This document shows, piece after piece, positions 42,490 to 47,310 of a DNA stretch of 47,310 nucleotides (positions are counted from its first letter, which is position 1; every line of letters begins with the position of its first letter). Location: NCBI GenBank assembly GCA_947490625.1, contig CANLHC010000001.1, positions 1-47,310 on the forward strand. Reading direction: 5' to 3'. The stretch comes from Candidatus Nanopelagicaceae bacterium (GTDB lineage: Bacteria; Actinomycetota; Actinomycetes; Nanopelagicales; Nanopelagicaceae). The notes under the pieces are model-generated. The model did not search any database, was not told where the DNA came from, and saw only the letters and a list, made by a program, of their open reading frames with translations. Position numbers and translations under genes: made by a program.

Positions 42490-43110
42490 ATGATTTCAAA
42501 ACATCCTGCATTAACAACCTCACTCTCTCTCCGCTCTCCCCGAGTGATAGTTGCCGGCGTCCTCTTTATCGCAGCCCTACTCTCTTCATTTGCCTTCGCT
42601 GCCCTGGCTGATCAGTCTTCGCACTATTGGGCAGCTCGCAACCCCATTACTCCAGGTTCACTCGTCACTTCTGAAGATTTAGTTCTTTTCGATGCTTCCC
42701 TTATCGAAAATGCTGATCTGTACTTTGAAGAAAATGCACCGCCCATTGGAATGGTCAGTACGCAACTAATTGGGGCAGGTCAATTTCTTGCAAAAAGCGC
42801 TCTGACCCAAGAGTCGGCACAATTCGACACAGAACAAGTTCCGTTGAATATCCTTCCATCAGATATTCCAGCAATGATTGAAGTGGGCGAGCCAATTTCT
42901 CTCTATTGGGTACCAGATGCCGTCGATAGCCAGAGCTTAAGTACTCCCACACTCTTGCTCACTGGAATTTTTCTAGAGTCGATTGACCGTAAAGGATCAA
43001 ATTTTGGCTCTGGCCTTGCGATTACCGTCTCAGTGGATAGTTCGCAGGTTGCAAAAATTCTTGCGGGAACATCACATGGGCGTTTAGTCGTGGTCGCATC
43101 ACATGGCTGA
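42490..43110 (+). CDS. SAF-domain (CpaB/RcpC-like) membrane protein
   Basis: The 206-residue protein has one N-terminal membrane helix (VIVAGVLFIAALLSSFAFAALA) and a SAF domain (about 45-115: ARNPITPGSLVTSEDLVLFD ... LIGAGQFLAKSAL) as in CpaB/RcpC pilus-assembly and flagellar FlgA proteins. The rest is strand-rich with a C-terminal RLVVVASHG. In Tad pili, CpaB works in the periplasm, but no pilin, CpaF, TadB or TadC gene is here. ATG 42490 is preferred over TTG 42472. It overlaps the CpaE-like gene by 8 bases. Confidence 0.75.
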   Translation: MISKHPALTTSLSLRSPRVIVAGVLFIAALLSSFAFAALADQSSHYWAARNPITPGSLVTSEDLVLFDASLIENADLYFEENAPPIGMVSTQLIGAGQFLAKSALTQESAQFDTEQVPLNILPSDIPAMIEVGEPISLYWVPDAVDSQSLSTPTLLLTGIFLESIDRKGSNFGSGLAITVSVDSSQVAKILAGTSHGRLVVVASHG

Positions 43111-44179
43111 TTTGCATGTTGTTACGGCAATCGGTGACCCTGAATTCGAAAGCTTCGTTGCGCGAACCTTGCACTCACAGGGGTGGAACGTTCTCTTTCG
43201 CGCTATCGATAGGGAACTGCTTGCTCGGTATCTTGAAATCCCCGTTGAGATTAAGCCACTACTTATTTACTCAAGTGATATCCAAGGTGTGAATCCTGAA
43301 TTTCTCTCATCAATCTCAACCCTTATCGAAAGAGCTGTCGGCTTTGCTGGAATCGACAAAGACGAGCTAGATGGAGATCTCATAGCGAGAACTCATGATG
43401 CCGCACTATTGATGGCGCGCATCCTGACGCAGGGGAGAGTGCCTCTTCGCCAACAGGGATTAAGTAGCTCAGCTTCACGACGCTCGCGCGTGATCGCCAT
43501 TGCTAGCGCAAACCATGGTGACGGGGCGACGACAACTGCGATTAATTGTGCGATTGAACTTAATCTGTTGGGTAAGAAAGTTCTCCTTATTGATGCCCAT
43601 CACCAACTTCCCGCAGTTGCAATTCTTTTGGGAGAACGAAATCTCAACGGATCAGAACCCAACCGCGTCAGCCCATTGCTAGAAGTATTCGAACTGACAA
43701 GCGAGAATGCAGCGGCCATGGCTGAGACCCTTATCGATGCCTGCTCGCGCACCGACTTCGTGATCATCGATTGTGGCTTAATACCGAAGGCAGTTGAGGC
43801 GGTAACAGAGCGAAGATGGCAGAACACTTTTTCTCATTGGATCTTTGAAAATGTTGATGATTTATGGATTATTGCTTCACCTCGTCTGATGAGTACTCAC
43901 TCTCTCCAGCAATTCCAAGCTTTGATGAGTAAACAATCACTGCGGGCTCGTAAAACATTTATTCTCAACCATAGGGTCCCTGGAAAGCGCGGCGACGCCC
44001 AAGAAGAAAAGTTTCTATTACTTGTTGCACCCAGCCATCCCCATGCCATTCGCGTACTTCCTCTTGATACTCGGGGTGCAAACGCGGCAGAGCAGGATAG
44101 ATCGATATTGGTGGAGAGTAATCCCCGCGGTTTACTTCGAAAGAAGTACCTTGAATTGGCGGCTGCACTGACCGCTTAG
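43103..44179 (+). CDS. CpaE/MinD-like P-loop protein with degenerate Walker A
   Basis: The 358-residue protein has an N-terminal receiver-like domain (about 1-120) and a MinD-type domain starting VIAIASANHGDGATTTAINCAIEL (near 133). In a normal ParA/MinD loop this reads KGGVGKTT; here both lysines are gone (NHGDGATTT), as in TadZ/CpaE proteins that localise pilus or other machines. LLIDAHHQLPAVAILL and FVIIDCGLIPKAVEAV correspond to the later motifs. It pairs with the SAF gene upstream, suggesting the two are leftover or repurposed Tad-type components. Nucleotide hydrolysis is doubtful. Confidence 0.75.
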   Translation: MADLHVVTAIGDPEFESFVARTLHSQGWNVLFRAIDRELLARYLEIPVEIKPLLIYSSDIQGVNPEFLSSISTLIERAVGFAGIDKDELDGDLIARTHDAALLMARILTQGRVPLRQQGLSSSASRRSRVIAIASANHGDGATTTAINCAIELNLLGKKVLLIDAHHQLPAVAILLGERNLNGSEPNRVSPLLEVFELTSENAAAMAETLIDACSRTDFVIIDCGLIPKAVEAVTERRWQNTFSHWIFENVDDLWIIASPRLMSTHSLQQFQALMSKQSLRARKTFILNHRVPGKRGDAQEEKFLLLVAPSHPHAIRVLPLDTRGANAAEQDRSILVESNPRGLLRKKYLELAAALTA

Positions 44180-44185
44180 ACCTTG

Positions 44186-44191
44186 TACCCT
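44186..44191 (+). promoter_or_regulatory. Putative -10 box of the DUF6912-pdtaS unit (leaderless)
   Basis: TACCCT lies exactly 6 bases upstream of ATG 44198, so the start of this gene and pdtaS expression may be independent of the CpaE-like gene. Confidence 0.5.
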
Positions 44192-44197
44192 TTTCCT

Positions 44198-44581
44198 ATG
44201 CGCGCTTATGTCGGCCTTACCTTTGAAGAAGTAAGCGCACTTATTTCTGGAGAATCACTAAAAATCGAAATTCTCTTTGCGGCAACAGCTGAATTCGTTG
44301 CAACTCACAGTGAGCTCGATGAAGAAGAGCGCGAATTTATCCTGACGATGCTCGCAGCCGAAGAGTCCCTAGATCTGCGCGACGAGGGATTTGGTTTTGT
44401 CCTTGCAGGAGATGTTCCTGCCCATGTAATTGTTGAAGAAGGCGCAGATAGCATCAAAGTCTCGGAAGAGATTAATCGAGAGTGGGCAGCATGCATCTTT
44501 CTTGTCTCACCCGATGGTGAAGACCTCACCTGGTATGCAATACAGGAAGTTGAAAACCTGCTCCCGTCTTGGAGTTCTTAA
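44198..44581 (+). CDS. Small acidic protein, DUF6912-like
   Basis: The 127-residue protein starts MRAYVGLTFEEVSALISG and continues with an acidic helix (ATAEFVATHSELDEEEREFILTMLAAEESLDL) and a strand-rich second half (GFVLAGDVPAHVIV...ACIFLVSPDGEDLTWYAIQEVENLLPSW). The pattern resembles a conserved actinobacterial family near secA and pdtaS (DUF6912 by recollection, unverified). ATG 44198 is supported by the TACCCT box. pdtaS follows directly on its stop codon. No signal or membrane segment is present. Confidence 0.7.
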   Translation: MRAYVGLTFEEVSALISGESLKIEILFAATAEFVATHSELDEEEREFILTMLAAEESLDLRDEGFGFVLAGDVPAHVIVEEGADSIKVSEEINREWAACIFLVSPDGEDLTWYAIQEVENLLPSWSS

Positions 44582-46051
44582 ATGCCCGCACTAGAAGAAT
44601 TCATTCGGGGAAGAAGCCCACTCACCTCAGAGCAAATTTATCGACTGCGAGAGTTAGTCGCAGATTGGCAACTTCTCTCTGATCTCTCCTTCGCAGATCT
44701 CATCCTGTGGGTGCCGCTACGAAAAGATATGAAGAGCTGGCCAACCGGCTATGTTGCCGTTGCACATATACGCCCGATGACAGCGGCAACCGTATTTTCA
44801 AATGATGTCCTAGGAGAAGAAATTCAATGGGGGGATCGGCCACATATTGATCGCGCTCTCTCTAGCGCTGAGATTATTCGCGACACAGTCCCAGAACGTT
44901 TAGGTGACCACATGGTCAAAGAAGAAACTACGCCGGTCATTTATGAACAGGAAGTGATTGCTGTTATCTCTCGCCATCGAGATTCAGAACTTATGCGTCA
45001 GCCTTCGCGTCTTGAACTTAACTATCGTGAAATTGCACATCAGCTCTATCGAATGGTTGCTGAAGGAAAGTTTCCTTACGAAAATGCTAGCTCGCTCTTT
45101 GATCCACCACCGCGTGTAGGCGATGGCCTCTTGCGTTTAGACATCAATGGTGCGATTACCTATGCCAGCCCTAATGCTCGTTCAGCATTTGGCCGCATGG
45201 GATGGAACAACGCACTCGAAGGTGAAACGCTGCACGATGTTGCCCAACGAATCACAACTCCACAAAACCTCGCTCACGAAGAAGGTTTACGTGTACAACT
45301 GTCCGGAAAAGCGATACGTCGAGTAGAGATGGAAAATGCCGGAGGAACAATTGATCTCTTGGTACTTCCTGTATCTCAAGGTGAGGATCGAGTCGGTGCG
45401 CTGATCCTGTTGCAGAACGTGACAGAACTACGTCGTCGTGAACGTGAGCTAGTAACTAAAGATGCCACCATTAGAGAGATTCACCATCGGGTGAAGAACA
45501 ATCTTCAAACTGTCTCTGCCCTGCTTCGCCTGCAAGCTCGCCGCATTGACGATCCTGCATCCAGCGCTGCACTTAATGAAGCCGTTCGCCGCATCGCTTC
45601 GATTGCTCTGGTGCATGAAACTCTCTCTTCGGGCAGTGACTCATCCGTAGCCTTTGACGATGTCCTTGATCGACTAGTAACTCACTCGCTAGATTTGAGT
45701 TCTAGGATGAATGAATTAGTAATTACTCGAACAGGAGTTCTCGGATCACTCGACCCAACAATTGCTACACCGTTATCGCTGGTCGTCACTGAGTTAATTC
45801 ATAATGCCCTTGAACACGGATTGGAAAAAGGTGGCAGTTCGCTAGAAATCTCCTTAGAACGCACCGCTAATTCGGCTCAGATTTCGATTATCGATGATGG
45901 AGTTGGTCTGCCATCAGGTTTTGATCTGGCAACCTCTTCGAATCTTGGCCTTCAAATTGTGCGCACTTTAACTGAGAATGAACTCAAAGGTGAACTCATC
46001 CTTGAATCAACAGGGGATAAGACCACAGCAAGGCTTACATTCCCAATCTAA
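44582..46051 (+). CDS. pdtaS: Sensor histidine kinase PdtaS
   Basis: Cytosolic kinase that in mycobacteria works with the RNA-binding antiterminator PdtaR. The 489-residue protein has an N-terminal GAF-like domain (about 1-150), a PAS domain (about 180-290: DINGAITYASPNARSAFGRMGW...), the HisKA_2 motif TIREIHHRVKNNLQTVSALLRL with phospho-acceptor His near residue 302, and a HATPase domain with ELIHNALEHGLEKGG and DDGVGLPSGF. PdtaR is not in the window. The gene starts one base after the DUF6912 stop and converges on whiB1, the same pair as mycobacterial Rv3220c/Rv3219. Confidence 0.9.
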   Translation: MPALEEFIRGRSPLTSEQIYRLRELVADWQLLSDLSFADLILWVPLRKDMKSWPTGYVAVAHIRPMTAATVFSNDVLGEEIQWGDRPHIDRALSSAEIIRDTVPERLGDHMVKEETTPVIYEQEVIAVISRHRDSELMRQPSRLELNYREIAHQLYRMVAEGKFPYENASSLFDPPPRVGDGLLRLDINGAITYASPNARSAFGRMGWNNALEGETLHDVAQRITTPQNLAHEEGLRVQLSGKAIRRVEMENAGGTIDLLVLPVSQGEDRVGALILLQNVTELRRRERELVTKDATIREIHHRVKNNLQTVSALLRLQARRIDDPASSAALNEAVRRIASIALVHETLSSGSDSSVAFDDVLDRLVTHSLDLSSRMNELVITRTGVLGSLDPTIATPLSLVVTELIHNALEHGLEKGGSSLEISLERTANSAQISIIDDGVGLPSGFDLATSSNLGLQIVRTLTENELKGELILESTGDKTTARLTFPI

Positions 46052-46071
46052 AGGATGTAAGTAAAAAAGAA

Positions 46072-46335
46072 TTAGCTTTGTGGATCTGAAATGCGAGCGC
46101 GATTACGTGCGGCACGACGCTTGAGTGCACGACGTTCATCTTCAGAGAGTCCGCCCCACACACCGGCATCTTGTCCGCTCTCAAGAGCCCATGCCAAGCA
46201 AGGGTCCTTGACCATGCAGCGATTGCAGACCTTCTTCGCCTCTTCGATCTGAGTGATCGCAGGCCCTGTATTTCCCACAGGAAAGAAGAGTTCTGGGTCT
46301 TCGTCGCGACAGGCAGACTGATGACGCCAATCCAT
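46072..46335 (-). CDS. whiB1: WhiB-family iron-sulfur transcription factor (WhiB1-like)
   Basis: NO- and redox-sensitive 4Fe-4S regulator, essential in mycobacteria. The 87-residue protein has cysteines at 9, 37, 40 and 46, the GVWGG turn at 58-62 and a basic tail (RRALKRRAARNRARI). It is the short WhiB1 type, without the N-terminal extension of the second WhiB in this window. AAGGAG (complement of 46341-46346) precedes the ATG by 6 bases. The leader is long compared with most genes here, which leaves room for regulation. The convergent neighbour is pdtaS. Confidence 0.92.
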   Translation of the reverse strand: MDWRHQSACRDEDPELFFPVGNTGPAITQIEEAKKVCNRCMVKDPCLAWALESGQDAGVWGGLSEDERRALKRRAARNRARISDPQS

Positions 46336-46369
46336 GATCGCTCCTTAAGCTAGAGGAAGTGAGCGTGAA

Positions 46370-46379
46370 GTGAATTCAC
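46370..46379. promoter_or_regulatory. Short palindrome upstream of whiB1
   Basis: GTGAATTCAC is a perfect 10-bp palindrome about 35 bases upstream of the whiB1 ATG. Mycobacterial whiB1 is controlled by a CRP-type protein with a TGTGA-N6-TCACA site; this sequence lacks the spacer, so identity as a CRP site is doubtful. Confidence 0.3.
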
Positions 46380-46492
46380 CTCTCGCAAAGCCCAATTCTC
46401 TCGTGACTTACTCTCTTAAACAAGGACGAACGCGAAAAGATTCCTCACATCTGGGTGATAAAGATCGCGCCGACACGCGCTGAGAACTGTTG

Positions 46493-46564
46493 TGCCCCCG
46501 ACAGGATTCGAACCTGTGCACCCGCCTCCGGAGGGCGGTGCTCTATCCCCTGAGCTACGGGGGC
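46493..46564 (-). tRNA. tRNA-Arg(CCG)
   Basis: On the minus strand the sequence folds as a standard cloverleaf: a 7-bp acceptor stem GCCCCCG/CGGGGGC, a D-arm GCTC...GAGC, an anticodon stem CCGCC/GGCGG with loop CTCCGGA, and a T-arm ACAGG-TTCGAAT-CCTGT. Reading loop positions 34-36 gives anticodon CCG, arginine. The discriminator base is A and the 3' CCA is not encoded. Confidence 0.96.
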
Positions 46565-46577
46565 GCAAGGTAGCTCT

Positions 46578-46583
46578 AGTTTA
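46578..46583 (-). promoter_or_regulatory. Putative -10 box of the tRNA-Arg gene
   Basis: TAAACT on the minus strand lies 13 bases upstream of the mature tRNA 5' end. A TTGCGA about 15 bp further upstream may be a weak -35. The spacing is short, so this is tentative. Confidence 0.35.
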
Positions 46584-46622
46584 CGTGAAGAAAGTTGGTC
46601 GCAATCATGAAAGACTCTTCCA

Positions 46623-47144
46623 ATGAAGCACACCAGTGAGATCGCATACTTTGCAACAGGCTGTTTCTGGGGAGCTGAGCGCCGATTCTGGAATCTCGAA
46701 GGAGTAAGTAACACCTCCGTCGGATATATGGGTGGCCAACGCCCGAATCCAAGCTATGAAGAAGTCTGCACCGGTAGAACTGGTCACGCTGAAATGGTTG
46801 CAGTCACCTTTGATCCCACGCTCATTTCATATGATCGCCTTCTTCAAGAATTCTGGGTAATGCACGATCCAACATCATTAAATGCGCAAGGCGGAGATAT
46901 TGGCACTCAATATCGAAGCGCCATCTACACATCTTCGGCCGAGCACCATCAGCGGGCATTGGCATCGAAGGATCTCTATCAAGGTGCGCTCGCACGCGCC
47001 GGATTAGGGGCCATTGTCACCGATATCCAGAGCTCTGAGGGGTTCGAGTATTTCTTAGCCGAGGAGTATCACCAGAAATATCTGGCAAAGAATCCCAACG
47101 GCTATGACTGTCACTCAAGCACAGGAGTTGCCTTCCCTTTATAA
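46623..47144 (+). CDS. msrA: Peptide methionine (S)-S-oxide reductase
   Basis: Repairs oxidised methionine in proteins using thioredoxin. The 173-residue protein has the catalytic motif GCFWGAE with active Cys14, then VGYMGGQRPNPSYEEVCTGRTGHAE, FWVMHDPTSLNAQGGDIGTQYRS and a late QKYLAKNP. Two further cysteines, near 48 (EEVCTG) and 164 (YDCHSS), are candidates for resolving residues. The start ATG follows AAGACT by 6 bases, a weak version of the leaderless pattern. It is divergent from the tRNA gene. Confidence 0.93.
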   Translation: MKHTSEIAYFATGCFWGAERRFWNLEGVSNTSVGYMGGQRPNPSYEEVCTGRTGHAEMVAVTFDPTLISYDRLLQEFWVMHDPTSLNAQGGDIGTQYRSAIYTSSAEHHQRALASKDLYQGALARAGLGAIVTDIQSSEGFEYFLAEEYHQKYLAKNPNGYDCHSSTGVAFPL

Positions 47145-47191
47145 CACCGATCGCCTACTCAGCGACGGTTTCAAGTGGAATACTTCAATCC

Positions 47192-47310
47192 ATGAGCGAT
47201 AGCCATCTCGAATTCCTTACGCTGGAAGAGCTCGCAACTCATCGCAGCGAGAAGTGGAGAGGATTTCCCTCTGATGTGATTCCTCTGCCTGTGGCCGAGA
47301 TGGACTTTGC
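47192..47310 (+). CDS. N-terminus of a MalY/PatB-type aminotransferase (partial)
   Basis: The last 119 bases encode MSDSHLEFLTLEELATHR... followed by SEKWRGFPSDVIPLPVAEMDF, cut by the window end. The KW--FP-DVIPL-VAEMDF pattern is typical of the N-terminus of MalY/PatB class I/II PLP enzymes (cystathionine beta-lyase-like). ATG 47192 is the natural start. AATACT (47179-47184) upstream could serve as a -10. Function beyond the family cannot be judged from a fragment. Confidence 0.7.
   Translation, partial: MSDSHLEFLTLEELATHRSEKWRGFPSDVIPLPVAEMDF

Noticed and set aside
46370..46379. The palindrome upstream of whiB1 as a CRP site.
   Set aside because: A CRP site needs TGTGA and TCACA separated by 6 bases; this is a compact 10-bp palindrome.
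1..47310. CRISPR arrays, insertion sequences, prophage or integrative elements.
   Set aside because: No regularly spaced repeats, transposase or integrase motifs, terminal inverted repeats or island-like composition change were seen; tRNA-Arg at 46493 has no adjacent integrase or visible repeat of its 3' end.

Overview
The window looks like a stretch of core chromosome from a streamlined actinobacterium. Support comes from MtrA/MtrB, two WhiB proteins, MshB (mycothiol), MoeZ, DUF3107, DUF3117, DUF3499, DUF5719, actinobacterial-type DapD and a 7Fe ferredoxin-DapC pair. Base composition by eye is near 45-50% GC (not computed), which is low for the phylum. Genes are packed with 1-4 bp overlaps, and orthologues normally present in these neighbourhoods are missing. 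This fits the freshwater acI/Nanopelagicales type (Planktophila-like); that placement is inference. I see no rRNA, CRISPR array, insertion sequence, phage gene or integrase. No stretch over 300 bases lacks a gene; the largest gaps are about 190 bases (28139-28328) and 156 bases (46336-46492).

Layout. 1-6361: cell-surface polysaccharide block (UDP-glucose dehydrogenase, LCP ligase, GT2 glycosyltransferase, two-gene ABC polysaccharide exporter, SpoIID-like secreted protein). 6358-8330: DapD, an SRPBCC protein, a 63-residue sigma-region-4-like protein and DUF3117. 8354-13066: PepA, O-methyltransferase, HtrA, TatB and Mrp, the neighbourhood that in mycobacteria also carries sigE and rseA. 13034-14829: DUF1003 and a soluble MgtE-N/CBS protein. 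14874-18720: EamA transporter, PHP phosphoesterase, MarC, MpaB-type oxygenase, ParA-like ATPase. 18717-22191: DEAD-box helicase, DUF3107, TetR, MoeZ. 22191-27169: mycothiol and DAP block (MshB, DUF6113-like, CysRS, GNAT, ferredoxin, DapC). 27173-34753: sugar-nucleotide and cell-wall block (nucleotidyltransferase, WhiB2-like, giant GT2 membrane protein, DUF5719, DUF3499, phosphomannomutase). 34852-41825: SahH, MtrA, MtrB, ComF, SecA. 41833-46335: Rv3235-family protein, SAF protein, CpaE-like ATPase, DUF6912, PdtaS, WhiB1. 46493-47310: tRNA-Arg(CCG), MsrA and the start of a MalY/PatB aminotransferase.

Functional themes are envelope building (nucleotide sugars, transferases, exporter, LCP ligase, MtrAB), diaminopimelate synthesis by the succinylase route (DapD, DapC), redox and sulfur handling (MshB, MoeZ, ferredoxin, MsrA, two WhiB proteins) and protein export and quality control (SecA, TatB, HtrA).

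The most notable signals are architectural. About a dozen genes have a TANNNT box 6-7 bases before the start codon, predicting leaderless mRNAs. Four of seven convergent gene pairs end on one shared palindromic tetranucleotide (TTAA or CTAG). The whiB2-like gene has a near-consensus promoter whose -10 lies in a perfect 16-bp palindrome. No clear undescribed multi-gene defence or metabolic system was found; the best candidates for new biology are the orphan SAF/CpaE-like pair, the 63-residue sigma-like protein, the CysRS inside the mycothiol block and the giant GT2/DUF5719 pair.
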